Shown: positions 44,469-54,942, counted from the stretch's first letter. The stretch: 64,000 nt of DNA from Marinilongibacter aquaticus (GCF_020149935.1 NZ_CP083757.1:3125501-3189500); one strand, 5' to 3'. Notes: generated from the letters alone by a model not told the origin. Made by a program: numbers and translations.

Positions 44469-46691
44469 CTAAAACCTAAACCCGAATTTCAGCCGGGCAT
44501 TGAAGGGTGTGCCAGGAATAAAATGAATTTCGGAAACACCTTCTGTCTCGTTTTTAAGCCGACTTTCGGTGTCGAATTGCGTCTCTTTCCAAGCTGTGTT
44601 GAACAGGTTCTGAATGTTCAAGCCAAAGTAATAGTGCAAATAGGTATAAGTAAGATTGAAATCGGTGACCGTGTAGCCCTTGGCTTCTAGGCTGCCATCG
44701 TCGTTTGCGGGGCGGTCGGAAAGGGAACGCAAGGCCAGGCTGCCAGAAAAACCTTTCCAGTCTTTCAGGGAGAGGCCACCAGTGAGCGTAGAAACGGGTG
44801 CCAAGGGGATAAAGATACTTTGTCCATCGTCGTCTTTGGTGCGGGCATGGCTGTAAGTGGCATCGGCGTACAAGAAAAGGTAGGGGTTTGCCTGATAGCG
44901 AATACTCAGGTCGACTCCCATTCTTTGGCTTGCATTCGATGGTTCTACCACGCCTTCATCGCCCACGTAAACAAATTCTTGTTTCGAATGCATTTGCCAC
45001 ATTGCGGCATTGATCAGTAGACGGTTTCCGGCTTTGATCAAGGTGCCCAAATCTGTGCCAAATGCCGAAGGTGCGGTTTCGTTCCCCGTGCCCATCAATA
45101 CCACACGCGTATCGTTGGAATGGAAACCCAGTCCATTTTTCAGATAAACCTGTACATTGGGATTGAAAGAATAAATCACATTTAATTTGGGCGAAACCTT
45201 GTTGGTGCGGGCTTTGAGGTGGGTATAGTTGGGCATTAATTGGTCTATGTAGGCTTGCTCGAAATGGTCGAGCCGAAGCCCCGCGTTAATTTCAATATTT
45301 CTATAATTGAATACGCTGTTTAGATAGGCGTACATGTTTGTTTGGTTCACATCGCCAAGTTGTATTTGTTCCAAAACTGTGTCACGCTGTTTGGTATGGG
45401 CAAGACCAATGTTTGTAATCTTGTCGTTGCGATAGCCCAAGCCAGGCTGGAAACTGAGCGACCATTCGCCCCAATGCGTATCGTAATCCACTTCGTGGTT
45501 GAATCCGCTGATTGTCCGCGTTTCGTTTTGGTGAATTTGATCGCCGTTTACCGGATCATTCAAGAAAAAGGTAAAATTCGAAAATAGGCTGAAATCGTAT
45601 TTCGTGAAATAGGCATTGCCATTGTATCGGGTATTGGCATTGATGGCCTTGTGGAATTGTAGATTTATTTGCGATCGGTCCGTTTGGCCCCCCTCGGTGC
45701 TGTCGATTGCTCCCCATCGGCTGATAAGCCCTTCGTCGATTGCCCGCTGAGGAATTTGCCCAGAGGCGTCCCAGTCGCTGTTGAAATGAGAGGCCGTAAG
45801 CGTAAGTGTGGAATGGTCCTTTAATGCAGCCGAATACTTGGCCATTAAATTCAGGCGGTTGAAATTCTGCGAAGCTTGAAAATAATTGTCCGTTTGCAGG
45901 AGTTCGCCCGCCACATAGGCTTGTTGGTTTTCGTTGTTCAATAAATTGAGTAAGGCGAGGTATCGCAAGGTATTGAACTGGCCGATTTCGGTTTGTATTT
46001 TACTTTCTTTCAGCTGAGTTTTGGTTTTGAAGCTTACATATCCTGCTGTAGTGAAATCGCCTTTGGCCGTATTGTAAGGCCCTTTGCTGAAATCGATATT
46101 TTCTACAGTTTCGGGGATGACAAAATGCAAATCGGAATAACCTTGGCCATGAGCATGCGAAACCATATTTACGGGCACGCCGTCTACAGAAATATTGATA
46201 TCCGTGCCGTGATCGAGATCAAAACCACGAAGAAACATCTGCTCGGCTTTTCCGCCGCCCGCATGCTGTCCTATGAAAAGGCCGGGTACTTTACGCAGCA
46301 AATCTTGTGAGCTGTTCACCGAAACCATGTTCATGTCGACTTTGCTGAGTGTGTGCAAAGCATTGGTTTCTGGGCGAATGTGTACAGAATTCAGCAAGAA
46401 TGGGTCTTCCTCCAGTCGGATCGTCAGAATCTCGCCGAAATCTTTTTTGCTCAACACATATGAAGCACTTTTATAAGCCAACTGGCGAATTGTGAGCGTA
46501 TCGCCTACTGCGGCGGCTACTGAAATGAGGCCGTTCCCTTCGCCATGAAAATGGGCTTTCGTGCTTGAGTTGAAAACAATGGCTTCTTGCAGTGTTTCCC
46601 CTTTTTCGTCTTTCACTTTTACACGCACAGCATCTTGAGCAAAAGCATTGCAGAAAATTGTAAGAAAGAGAAAAGATAGGCAAGTCTTCAT
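44469..46691 (-). CDS. TonB-dependent receptor with carboxypeptidase-like N-domain
   Basis: A 740-residue outer membrane receptor. A signal peptide (to residue about 18) is followed by a carboxypeptidase-regulatory-like beta domain (AVRVKVKDEKGETLQEAIVF) at about 20-105. The plug domain has SSQDLLRKVPGLFIGQHAGG, then FLRGFDLDHGTDINISVDGV and VSHAHGQGYSDLHFVIP. The rest is a 22-strand-type barrel ending in FNARLKFGFRF with the terminal aromatic. The His/Gly-rich plug segment marks a subfamily that is not SusC. The ligand is unknown; metal or small organic substrates are possible. No SusD partner is adjacent. Confidence 0.88.
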   Translation of the reverse strand: MKTCLSFLFLTIFCNAFAQDAVRVKVKDEKGETLQEAIVFNSSTKAHFHGEGNGLISVAAAVGDTLTIRQLAYKSASYVLSKKDFGEILTIRLEEDPFLLNSVHIRPETNALHTLSKVDMNMVSVNSSQDLLRKVPGLFIGQHAGGGKAEQMFLRGFDLDHGTDINISVDGVPVNMVSHAHGQGYSDLHFVIPETVENIDFSKGPYNTAKGDFTTAGYVSFKTKTQLKESKIQTEIGQFNTLRYLALLNLLNNENQQAYVAGELLQTDNYFQASQNFNRLNLMAKYSAALKDHSTLTLTASHFNSDWDASGQIPQRAIDEGLISRWGAIDSTEGGQTDRSQINLQFHKAINANTRYNGNAYFTKYDFSLFSNFTFFLNDPVNGDQIHQNETRTISGFNHEVDYDTHWGEWSLSFQPGLGYRNDKITNIGLAHTKQRDTVLEQIQLGDVNQTNMYAYLNSVFNYRNIEINAGLRLDHFEQAYIDQLMPNYTHLKARTNKVSPKLNVIYSFNPNVQVYLKNGLGFHSNDTRVVLMGTGNETAPSAFGTDLGTLIKAGNRLLINAAMWQMHSKQEFVYVGDEGVVEPSNASQRMGVDLSIRYQANPYLFLYADATYSHARTKDDDGQSIFIPLAPVSTLTGGLSLKDWKGFSGSLALRSLSDRPANDDGSLEAKGYTVTDFNLTYTYLHYYFGLNIQNLFNTAWKETQFDTESRLKNETEGVSEIHFIPGTPFNARLKFGFRF

Positions 46692-46923
46692 AGTGATTCC
46701 ATTGTTCGCGGCAAAGATATTGTTTTAAGCCATTTGGCTAAAAAACTGGGGCAAAAATGCGTATTCGAAAATACCAAATGACAGGAACTTGTGTTATAAT
46801 TATGTAAACTTGAAAAAGGGGCTGCGAATGGTGTAATCCATTGAACAAAAGGAAATTGTTCGTTTTTGAAGAATGCGGTTCCAGGACAATTGTAAAGCTT
46901 GTTTTTCCCTCCAAATGCTAAAC

Positions 46924-46954
46924 TTTCTTCTGATGGACTTTTTAATTAACTTTG
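46924..46954 (+). promoter_or_regulatory. Putative promoter of ftsK
   Basis: TTTC at 46924-46927, a 19-bp spacer and TAACTTTG at 46947-46954, the last an exact match to TANNTTTG. The ftsK start is 26 bp further on. Confidence 0.55.
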
Positions 46955-46980
46955 TTTTTTAATCGTGCTTTCAAAATAAC

Positions 46981-49407
46981 ATGGCAAAATCATTCCGAAA
47001 GAAAAAGTCGGCGGCAAATACACGTCGTTCGAAACCCGCAAGCAAGACTGAGCAGTCGGTTTTTCGGCTTTCGCTGGATCAATGGCAGTTGATATTTGGC
47101 GTATTCTTCATGGTGCTCTCGGTGGTGATGTTGGTTTCTTTTATCTCCTATCTTTTTACAGGGCAAGCCGATCAAGACCTTGTGCAGCGAAATCTTAGTG
47201 CGGCATTGGCCAATGAAAAAAAACAGGCCGAGAATATGCTTGGGGTTTTGGGAGCCTTTTTATCTCATTATTTCATATTCAAATGGTTTGGTTTGGCCGC
47301 ATTTGGTCTTATTCCTATTATTTTCTTTTCTGCGTTTCGCTTGGTTTTCCATCAAGATTTGTTTGCGATTAATCTTAACCGTTTTGCTCAGGCCAGTTTG
47401 TTCTATGTTTTTTTTACGTCTCTTTTCTTGGGTTATTTTGTTTTCCACTTCGGTTGGGGTGGCGGTGAGATTTGCGGAGGAGTAGGCTATGAATTGAATA
47501 AATTGCTCGATCATGTGATAGGTTATGGTGGAATTTTGGTGACTGTATTGGGGCTTTTGGTCTTTCTGATTTTCTTTCATGGCGTGACACGAGTGCACAG
47601 CCCAAGTGTGAAAAGTGCTAAGCTTGATGATACGAAAGAATATGAAGCTGATGATGAGCCGACAAGTGTAAAAACGGCGGAGCCGACGAAAGTGCTGACG
47701 GAAGAAATGCCGGTACGCGAGCCCGAAAAGCCTTTTGAAGGGGGAATTCAGTTTACGGTAGAAAATGTGCCTGTGGAAAAGAAGGAAGTTGAAAAGCCGA
47801 AAGAGCCTGAACTCAAATTGGAAGTGGAAGAGGCGGTCTCAAGCTTTTTGCCCGAAGAAGTGGAGGATCGGAATCTGGAAGAATTTGGACCTTATGATCC
47901 CAAATTGGATCTCAGTTCATACCAATACCCTCCTTTGAGTTTGCTTAGCGAACATGGTAGCAACCAAGGCCGAGTAAGCAATGAAGAGCTCGAGGCCAAT
48001 AAAGAGAATATTGTAGAAACAATGCGTAATTTCTCGATCGGCATATCGAGTATAAAGGCAACAATTGGCCCAACTGTAACTCTCTACGAAATTGTGCCGG
48101 AAGCGGGAGTGAGAATCTCGAAAATCAAAAATTTGGAAGATGATATCGCACTGAGTTTGGCCGCATTGGGTATACGCATAATCGCTCCTATGCCCGGAAA
48201 AGGTACGATAGGAATTGAAGTGCCGAATAAAAACAGGGAATTGGTTTCGAGTAAGTCGGTATTTTCTGTAGATAAATTTCAAAGAACCGGTTTTGAGCTG
48301 CCCATTGTGCTGGGGAAAACAATTGCCAATGAAATCTTTGTGACCGATTTGGCCAAAATGCCGCACTTGTTGATGGCCGGGGCTACGGGGCAAGGGAAAT
48401 CAGTGGGGATAAATGTGCTGTTGGCCTCTTTGTTGTATAAGAAACACCCGGCAGAGGTAAAGTTTGTGATGGTCGATCCCAAAAAAGTAGAGCTTTCGCT
48501 TTTCAATAAAATCGAAAGGCACTTTTTGGCTACTTTGCCCAATGCAGAAGATGCCATTATCACGGATACGAAGAAGGTGATCTATACCTTGAATTCGTTG
48601 TGTATAGAAATGGACAACCGCTACGATTTGCTGAAAGAGGGTGGAGTAAGGAACATTCGCGAATACAATGCAAAATTCACAAAGCGTAAGTTGAACCCAG
48701 AAAAGGGCCACCGCTATTTACCCTATATTGTATTGGTAATTGATGAATTGGCCGATTTGATGATGACAGCGGGAAAGGAGGTCGAGCAGCCCATTGCCCG
48801 TTTGGCTCAGTTGGCCCGTGCCATCGGTATCCATTTGATCGTGGCAACGCAGCGGCCATCGGTGAATGTAATCACTGGCCTGATCAAGGCGAATTTCCCC
48901 GCGAGGGTGTCGTTCAAGGTAACCGCGAAAGTGGACTCCCGCACAATTCTCGATACGGGCGGGGCAGAGCAATTGGTCGGCAATGGAGATATGTTGTTGA
49001 GCATGGGCTCTGAAATGGTGCGTTTGCAGTGTCCATTTATCGATACACCCGAAGTGGAAAGCATATGCGAATTTATAGGGGAACAGCGAGGCTATGAATA
49101 TGCCTATGCTCTACCCGAATATTATGGAGATGAGGAGCCGGATGACCCTTTGTCTGTCGATATGTCCGATTTGGATCCTTTGTTTGATGATGCGGCCCGT
49201 GTATTGGTAAGTACGCAGCAAGGCAGTACTTCTTTGATTCAAAGAAAAATGAAGCTGGGTTACAACAGGGCCGGGCGAATCATCGATCAACTTGAGGCCG
49301 CGGGCATCGTAGGGCCTTTCGAAGGCAGTAAAGCTCGCGAAGTCTTGGTAAAAGACATGAGCCACCTTGAAGAAATTCTGGGCGATATCCGAAAAGCGGC
49401 CAATTAA
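46981..49407 (+). CDS. ftsK: DNA translocase FtsK
   Basis: An 808-residue protein that moves chromosome DNA through the closing septum and aids dimer resolution. Four membrane helices lie in residues 36-200, followed by an acidic, Pro/Glu-rich linker to about 300. The motor has Walker A GATGQGKS at 467-474, KFVMVDPKKVELSLF, the Walker B region IVLVIDELADLMM, and VATQRPSVNVITGLIKANFP. The C-terminal winged-helix gamma domain (about 740-800) has SLIQRKMKLGYNRAGRIIDQ. The linker is short compared with E. coli FtsK, as is common in this phylum. A lolA-like gene follows, as is often seen. Confidence 0.96.
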   Translation: MAKSFRKKKSAANTRRSKPASKTEQSVFRLSLDQWQLIFGVFFMVLSVVMLVSFISYLFTGQADQDLVQRNLSAALANEKKQAENMLGVLGAFLSHYFIFKWFGLAAFGLIPIIFFSAFRLVFHQDLFAINLNRFAQASLFYVFFTSLFLGYFVFHFGWGGGEICGGVGYELNKLLDHVIGYGGILVTVLGLLVFLIFFHGVTRVHSPSVKSAKLDDTKEYEADDEPTSVKTAEPTKVLTEEMPVREPEKPFEGGIQFTVENVPVEKKEVEKPKEPELKLEVEEAVSSFLPEEVEDRNLEEFGPYDPKLDLSSYQYPPLSLLSEHGSNQGRVSNEELEANKENIVETMRNFSIGISSIKATIGPTVTLYEIVPEAGVRISKIKNLEDDIALSLAALGIRIIAPMPGKGTIGIEVPNKNRELVSSKSVFSVDKFQRTGFELPIVLGKTIANEIFVTDLAKMPHLLMAGATGQGKSVGINVLLASLLYKKHPAEVKFVMVDPKKVELSLFNKIERHFLATLPNAEDAIITDTKKVIYTLNSLCIEMDNRYDLLKEGGVRNIREYNAKFTKRKLNPEKGHRYLPYIVLVIDELADLMMTAGKEVEQPIARLAQLARAIGIHLIVATQRPSVNVITGLIKANFPARVSFKVTAKVDSRTILDTGGAEQLVGNGDMLLSMGSEMVRLQCPFIDTPEVESICEFIGEQRGYEYAYALPEYYGDEEPDDPLSVDMSDLDPLFDDAARVLVSTQQGSTSLIQRKMKLGYNRAGRIIDQLEAAGIVGPFEGSKAREVLVKDMSHLEEILGDIRKAAN

Positions 49408-49511
49408 TCCTGTTATTAACAAAGCCTTAAAAAACTTTTCTGCTAATTTTGCGTCCTAATTCGGAAAGCAGAATAGCTGCTCCTTATTTCATTAAAGAGA
49501 ATAGAGAAAGC

Positions 49512-50153
49512 ATGAGAAAGATTTGTTTGTTGGTCGTATTGTGTGTGAGTGTGGTGTTCGGGCTCGAGGCTCAGGATGCGAAAGCCGGTGCAATATTGGA
49601 TGCAATGAGTGCCAATTATAAAAACATGAAATCGTTTACAGCCAGTTTTAGCTATGCACCCGTAAGTGCGAGCGGAAAAATGGGGCGGGCCAGAAGTGGC
49701 AGTATTGCCGTGAAAGGTGTGAAATTCAAATTGAATATGGTAGGGCAGGAGATCTACAACGATGGCTCAAACATTTATTCCTTTGTAAAAGAAACAAACG
49801 AAGTAAACATCACGGAGTACGATGCCAGCGAGGATTCTCAGTTTTCTCCGGCAAATATTTATTCCATTTATAAAAACGGCTACAAATACAGCTACCAAGG
49901 TGAGAAGAACATTGGTGGAGAACTTTGCCAAGTCGTGGAATTGCAGCCTTTGAACGGTGGCAATGTAAAAAAGATAGAAATTGGTGTGGTGAAGAGCTCG
50001 AAAAATGTGAAGAGCTGGAAACTTTGGGATTCATCGGGTAAGCAAACCGCGTTTACAATTACCAAATTCAATGGAAATGCCGCTTTGTCTGATGCTTATT
50101 TTAAGTTTGATACGGGCAAACACCCAGGTGTTGAAGTGGTGGATTTGAGATAA
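49512..50153 (+). CDS. lolA: LolA-like outer membrane lipoprotein carrier
   Basis: Start at 49512 (MRKICLLVVLCVSVVFGLEAQ), because it opens a normal signal peptide; an upstream in-frame start adds 21 residues before it. The 213-residue protein has the LolA pattern: AILDAMSANYKNMKSFTASF, GSIAVKGVKFKLNM, GQEIYNDGSNIYSFV and VVELQPLNGGN. The half-open beta barrel should carry lipoproteins across the periplasm. It lies 104 bp after ftsK on the same strand, a recurrent gene order. A terminator follows. LolB is not adjacent and is usually absent in this phylum. Confidence 0.85.
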   Translation: MRKICLLVVLCVSVVFGLEAQDAKAGAILDAMSANYKNMKSFTASFSYAPVSASGKMGRARSGSIAVKGVKFKLNMVGQEIYNDGSNIYSFVKETNEVNITEYDASEDSQFSPANIYSIYKNGYKYSYQGEKNIGGELCQVVELQPLNGGNVKKIEIGVVKSSKNVKSWKLWDSSGKQTAFTITKFNGNAALSDAYFKFDTGKHPGVEVVDLR

Positions 50154-50177
50154 ACCAAAACTTTTGCAAAATTGAAG

Positions 50178-50202
50178 CCTCTGTATTCGCAGAGGTTTTT
50201 TT
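50178..50202 (+). terminator. Terminator after lolA-like gene
   Basis: A 6-bp stem CCTCTG (50178-50183) pairs with CAGAGG (50190-50195), followed by seven T. Confidence 0.8.
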
Positions 50203-50225
50203 GTTTAGAATAAAACGCAGAAAAC

Positions 50226-50900
50226 ATGTCGTCGCATCATGTGGTTCGTGAAAAGCAAGAGCCGGCTCTTTTGATCGCCAATGGAGAAGCCTGTAGCAGT
50301 GAACTTTTGGGAGCACTGCTCGAATGGTCACCTTTTGTTTTGGTTCTTGATGAAGCTGTGAATAGGGTTTTGGACTTGGGCATCAAAATCGATGTGCTCT
50401 TGGGCGATTTTGACAGCGGAGACTTGGACCTTTCGGAAATAGAACGGCAACAGTACCCTTTGAAAATTGTGCATACGCCAGACCAGGAAAAAACAGATTT
50501 GGAGAAGGGGATTGAGTATTTGATCGAAGAAGGCTTTCCTGCGGTGAATATTATTTGGGCTTCGGGCAGGCGTATGGATCATACGTTGGCCAATTTGCTA
50601 AACTTGGTAAAGTACAATTCCGAAATCCAGCTCGTTATGCTCGACGACCACTCGAAAATAGTGCCCCTTAAGCCCCTGCCCTACATATATGAAAAATGGT
50701 ATAAGGCTGGCGACAATATTTCTTTGCTGCCTTTGGGCAGAGTGGAGGGGATAAGTACAATGAATTTGGCTTTCGAATTGAAGGATGAATGGCTTGAAGT
50801 GGGGCAGCGTTTGGGAAGCAGCAACAATGTGGCTGAAGACGGCACGGTGCGGATACAATTCGAGAAAGGGCACCTGTTGTTGATGGAATGTGAAGATTAA
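50226..50900 (+). CDS. Thiamine pyrophosphokinase
   Basis: A 224-residue enzyme that transfers pyrophosphate from ATP to thiamine. The N-terminal catalytic half has DLGIKIDVLLGDFDSGDLDL with metal-binding Asp residues, then HTPDQEKTDLEKGIEYLIEE and WASGRRMDHTLANLLNL. The C-terminal beta-domain has ISLLPLGRVEGISTMNLAFE and SNNVAEDGTVRIQFEKGHLL. Motifs match Thi80/ThiN. Its stop codon is next to the DnaA-box region. No thiamine riboswitch was seen upstream. It probably salvages thiamine. Confidence 0.88.
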   Translation: MSSHHVVREKQEPALLIANGEACSSELLGALLEWSPFVLVLDEAVNRVLDLGIKIDVLLGDFDSGDLDLSEIERQQYPLKIVHTPDQEKTDLEKGIEYLIEEGFPAVNIIWASGRRMDHTLANLLNLVKYNSEIQLVMLDDHSKIVPLKPLPYIYEKWYKAGDNISLLPLGRVEGISTMNLAFELKDEWLEVGQRLGSSNNVAEDGTVRIQFEKGHLLLMECED

Positions 50901-51309
50901 CCACACACTTATCCACATATTATTTAGATAAATTTCTAATTACCTTGGATTTTAATCAGAATTATGCTTATGTTTAAGTGATAATCGTCATATCCTGTGT
51001 GATTTAGCCATTGGGGCTAATTTTCCAAGGAAATGTGGATTAACTCAAAATGAACACTGTGAACTTGTGGATAACTTTTAGATTTGTATTTTTCCAATGC
51101 TCGTGAAAACGTAAATTCCTCAGAGTGAGTTGCTAAAATGATGTGGGAGGTTCCTGTTTTTTGGATTCCATTAAGTGCAAGCTTTTAGTCATTTTTTTTG
51201 CCCTTTTTTGCGTGTTAATTTTGAATTCTAAGGCCTTAATTTTTGGGTCTATCATCAACTGATTAGAGTGTTTGAATCTTACTTGTTGAATTCATAAATT
51301 TTCTGCTGT
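50901..51309. promoter_or_regulatory. AT-rich region with DnaA-box matches upstream of nrdA
   Basis: This 409-bp gap has two exact DnaA boxes: TTATCCACA at 50909-50917 (plus) and its complement at 51066-51074. Two more differ by one base: TTAACCACA at 50897-50905 and TGTGGATTA at 51034-51042. The stretch around 50920-50990 is rich in A and T. A possible nrdA promoter box TAATTTTG lies at 51216-51223. It may be a DnaA-controlled promoter for ribonucleotide reductase, as known in E. coli, or part of a replication origin. Neither is proven by sequence alone. Confidence 0.55.
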
Positions 51310-53775
51310 ATGTATGTAATTAAAAGAGATGGCCGCCGGGAGTCCGTAAAATTCGATAAAATAACGGCAAGGATAGAACGTCTTTGCTACGGGCTCGATC
51401 CCGATTTTGTGCAACCTGTGGAAGTCGCCATGAAGGTGGTTTCTGGGATTTTTGATGGGGTATCAACCTCGGAATTGGACAACTTAGCAGCAGAAACGGC
51501 GGCCTCGATGACGACCAAGCATCCGGATTACGCCCATTTGGCTGCAAGGGTTGCCATTAGCAATTTGCACAAGAACACATTGAAGTCGTTTTCCGGGACG
51601 ATGAAAATGTTGTACCAATATGTAGATCCCAAAACAAACGAAAATGCTTCGTTGATCGGAAAGGATACTTGGAAGGTTATCAAGCAGCATGCGGCTTTGT
51701 TGGATTCGACGATTATCTATGACCGTGATTACGGCTATGATTATTTCGGTTACAAGACCTTGGAGCGTTCGTATCTTTTGAAAATCAACGGTAAGATTGT
51801 TGAAAGGCCTCAGCATATGTTGATGCGTGTGGCAGTGGGAATTCATGGAGAAGATATCGATCGTGTTATCGAAACATACAATTTACTTTCTGAACGTTGG
51901 TTTACACATGCCACACCAACGCTGTTCAATGCAGGTACACCGAAGCCACAATTGTCTTCTTGTTTCTTGTTGACCATGAAAGAGGATAGCATCGACGGGA
52001 TTTATGACACTTTGAAACAATGTGCGAAAATTTCGCAATCTGCTGGAGGTATAGGTTTGTCGATTCACAATGTAAGAGCAAAAGGCACGTATATCAAAGG
52101 AACAAACGGCACTTCGAACGGTATTATCCCTATGCTTAGGGTATTCAACGATACGGCTCGTTATGTCGATCAAGGTGGCGGGAAACGCAAAGGCTCTTTT
52201 GCCGTGTATTTGGAGCCATGGCATGCGGATATTCACGATTTCTTGGATTTGAAAAAGAACCACGGAAAGGAAGAGATGCGTGCTCGCGATCTTTTCTACG
52301 CCATGTGGATTTCCGATTTGTTTATGAAGAGAGTGGAGGCTGGTGAAGACTGGTCGCTTTTCTGTCCACACGAGTGCCCTGGCTTGGCCGATACTTATGG
52401 CGAGGAATTTGAAAAGCTTTACCACAAATACGAATCTGAAGGCAAGGCCCGCGGTACAGTGAAAGCTCAGCAATTGTGGTTCAAGATATTGGAATCACAA
52501 ATTGAAACCGGTACACCGTATATCCTATACAAGGATGCGTGTAACAAGAAATCGAACCAAAAGAATTTGGGTACGATAAAGTCTTCAAACTTGTGTACAG
52601 AAATTGTAGAGTACACTGCAGAAGACGAAGTGGCAGTATGTAACTTGGCTTCAATAGCTTTGCCGAAATTTGTAGAGCAAGATCAAAACGGGAATTATAC
52701 ACGTTTCGATCACCAAAAACTATATGAGATCGTGAAAGTGGTTACGCGAAATCTGAACAAGATTATCGATGTAAACTACTATCCGGTAAAAGAAGCGGAA
52801 AACAGCAACAAACGCCACCGTCCTATTGGTATTGGTATTCAAGGTTTGGCCGATACGTTCAGTTTGTTGCGTATGCCTTTCGAATCGGATGAAGCCCGTA
52901 CTTTGAACAAAGAGATTTTCGAAACCATGTATTTTGCAGCGGTAGAAACATCTATGGAGCTGGCTATCGAAGAAGGGCCTTATCAAACTTGGAAAGGCTC
53001 GCCAATCTCAGAGGGTATTTTCCAATTCGATATGTGGGGCGTAACGCCAGATTCCAATCGTTGGGATTGGGAAGATCTTCGTGTGAAAGTGAAAGAAAAT
53101 GGCGTCAGAAACTCGCTTTTGTTGGCTCCAATGCCAACGGCTTCTACAAGTCAGATTTTGGGCAACAACGAATGTTTCGAGCCTTATACTTCGAATATTT
53201 ATTCAAGACGTGTATTGTCGGGTGAGTTTGCGATTGTGAACAAGCATTTGTTGCGTGATTTGGTGAAAATCAATTTGTGGAACGAAGGCATGAAAAACAA
53301 ACTGATAGCCAACAACGGTTCTGTGCAGGATATCAAAGAGATTCCACAGAACTTGAAGGATTTGTACAAAACAGCTTGGGAAATTAAGCAAAAAGCCATT
53401 ATCGATATGGCGGCCGATCGTGGAGCGTATATTTGCCAGAGTCAGTCGATGAACATTTTCATGGCGAATGCCAATATGGGTAAACTGACTTCAATGCACT
53501 TTTATGCATGGAAAGCGGGCTTGAAAACGGGAATGTACTATTTGAGAACGAAAGCAGCGGTTGATGCGGTGAAATTCACGGTGGACAGACAAGCGTTGAG
53601 CGAAACAACCAAAGATAGCAAAGTAGAAGAAAAACCATTGGATTATAAGCGTTATGCGGAAGAAAACGCAGACAAGGGGCAAGTGGTAGACGAACGCAGC
53701 GAGGCCGAAAAGCAAATGGCGGCTATGCAATGTTCTCTCGACGATCCGGATGGATGTGTGATGTGTGGCTCTTGA
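51310..53775 (+). CDS. nrdA: Ribonucleoside-diphosphate reductase, class I alpha subunit
   Basis: An 821-residue large subunit that makes deoxyribonucleotides. An N-terminal ATP-cone spans about 1-90 ([20 protein letters not shown]), so activity should be controlled by ATP and dATP. The catalytic barrel has [20 protein letters not shown] with a redox cysteine, [20 protein letters not shown], the NLCTEIVEY segment with the thiyl cysteine, and [20 protein letters not shown]. The C-terminus carries C816 and C819 in GCVMCGS for reduction by thioredoxin. It resembles the eukaryote-like class Ia enzymes. It converges on nrdB instead of forming an nrdAB operon. Confidence 0.97.
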   Translation: MYVIKRDGRRESVKFDKITARIERLCYGLDPDFVQPVEVAMKVVSGIFDGVSTSELDNLAAETAASMTTKHPDYAHLAARVAISNLHKNTLKSFSGTMKMLYQYVDPKTNENASLIGKDTWKVIKQHAALLDSTIIYDRDYGYDYFGYKTLERSYLLKINGKIVERPQHMLMRVAVGIHGEDIDRVIETYNLLSERWFTHATPTLFNAGTPKPQLSSCFLLTMKEDSIDGIYDTLKQCAKISQSAGGIGLSIHNVRAKGTYIKGTNGTSNGIIPMLRVFNDTARYVDQGGGKRKGSFAVYLEPWHADIHDFLDLKKNHGKEEMRARDLFYAMWISDLFMKRVEAGEDWSLFCPHECPGLADTYGEEFEKLYHKYESEGKARGTVKAQQLWFKILESQIETGTPYILYKDACNKKSNQKNLGTIKSSNLCTEIVEYTAEDEVAVCNLASIALPKFVEQDQNGNYTRFDHQKLYEIVKVVTRNLNKIIDVNYYPVKEAENSNKRHRPIGIGIQGLADTFSLLRMPFESDEARTLNKEIFETMYFAAVETSMELAIEEGPYQTWKGSPISEGIFQFDMWGVTPDSNRWDWEDLRVKVKENGVRNSLLLAPMPTASTSQILGNNECFEPYTSNIYSRRVLSGEFAIVNKHLLRDLVKINLWNEGMKNKLIANNGSVQDIKEIPQNLKDLYKTAWEIKQKAIIDMAADRGAYICQSQSMNIFMANANMGKLTSMHFYAWKAGLKTGMYYLRTKAAVDAVKFTVDRQALSETTKDSKVEEKPLDYKRYAEENADKGQVVDERSEAEKQMAAMQCSLDDPDGCVMCGS

Positions 53776-53810
53776 TGGATTCCGACTTAGCGTGCATGAA
53801 ATAAAAATTG

Positions 53811-53838
53811 AAAAGCCCTTGCAATTGCAAGGGCTTTT
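53811..53838. terminator. Bidirectional terminator between nrdA and nrdB
   Basis: A perfect 28-base palindrome (53811-53838) with A-run on the left and T-run on the right lies in the gap between the two convergent genes and can serve both. Confidence 0.88.
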
Positions 53839-53905
53839 CTCGTTTCAAAAACTAAGTGGCAGAACCACCTTATTTCTCGTATTTGTCCTTAAAAAAACTG
53901 TTATG

Positions 53906-54898
53906 TTAAAAATCTTCGTCGAGTGAGAATTTATGTGATTCTTTATCGCCAGAATTGCTCACCCCCGCTTTTTGATAGTCGCCTACGCGTTTCTCAAAGA
54001 AATTGGTTTTGCCTTGTAGCGAAATCAATTCCATGAAATCGAAAGGATTGCTGGCATTGTATACTTTTTTCAAATTCAATTGTTCCAATAAGTGATCGGC
54101 CACAAACTCAATGTATTGGCACATGAGTTCTGAGTTCATTCCGATAAGCGAAACCGGAAGAGCGTCGCTTACAAATTCCTTTTCAATCTCTACCGCATCT
54201 TTAATGATCGTATAAATCTGCTCTTCAGGAAGTTTGTTTTGGATATGATCGGTGTACAAAAGACAGGCGAAGTCACGGTGCATGCCTTCATCTCTGGAAA
54301 TCAATTCGTTTGAGAAAGCCAAACCGGGCATAAGGCCACGCTTTTTCAACCAAAAGATGGAGCAGAATGAACCGGAGAAAAAGATGCCTTCTACGGCAGC
54401 AAAGGCAATAAGGCGTTCGATAAAGTTTCCGTTTTCGATCCAACGCATGGCCCACTCGGCTTTTTTCTGTACGCAAGGAATATGCTCTACGGCATGCAAA
54501 AGCTTATCGCGTTCGCCAGCGTCTTTAATATAGGTATCGATCAAAAGGGAATACACTTCTGCATGTATGTTTTCGATGGCAATCTGAAAACCATAAAAAC
54601 ATTTGGCTTCGGCAAATTGCACAGCCGAAAGGAAATCAACGGCTAGGTTTTCGTTTACGATACCGTCTGAGGCTGCGAAAAAGGCCAAAACGTGTGAGAT
54701 GAAGTGGCGTTCGCCGTCGTTTAGATTGTCCCAGTCATTCAGGTCTTGAGCTAGATCCAGTTCCTCGGCTGTCCAGAAACAAGCCTCGGCATTTTTATAA
54801 AATTGCCAGATGTCCTCGTGTTTGATCGGAAAGATGACGAAACGGTTGGGGTCGTCAATCAAAAGAGGTTCAGACTTGCGTAATTCTTTATCGGTCAT
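53906..54898 (-). CDS. nrdB: Ribonucleoside-diphosphate reductase, class I beta subunit
   Basis: A 330-residue R2 protein that houses the diiron-tyrosyl radical. Metal and radical residues are visible: [11 protein letters not shown] with Asp48, [10 protein letters not shown] with Glu109, His112 and the radical Tyr116, and later [13 protein letters not shown] and [13 protein letters not shown]. The sequence [12 protein letters not shown] is close to the eukaryotic R2 type. The C-terminal peptide ends SLDEDF, a plausible docking tail for NrdA. It has its own consensus promoter and is convergent with nrdA, so the subunits are transcribed separately. Confidence 0.96.
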   Translation of the reverse strand: MTDKELRKSEPLLIDDPNRFVIFPIKHEDIWQFYKNAEACFWTAEELDLAQDLNDWDNLNDGERHFISHVLAFFAASDGIVNENLAVDFLSAVQFAEAKCFYGFQIAIENIHAEVYSLLIDTYIKDAGERDKLLHAVEHIPCVQKKAEWAMRWIENGNFIERLIAFAAVEGIFFSGSFCSIFWLKKRGLMPGLAFSNELISRDEGMHRDFACLLYTDHIQNKLPEEQIYTIIKDAVEIEKEFVSDALPVSLIGMNSELMCQYIEFVADHLLEQLNLKKVYNASNPFDFMELISLQGKTNFFEKRVGDYQKAGVSNSGDKESHKFSLDEDF

Positions 54899-54942
54899 TA
54901 TTTGGAGGTTTTTATTTAATCTATTTAAACTGGTGGGAACAT

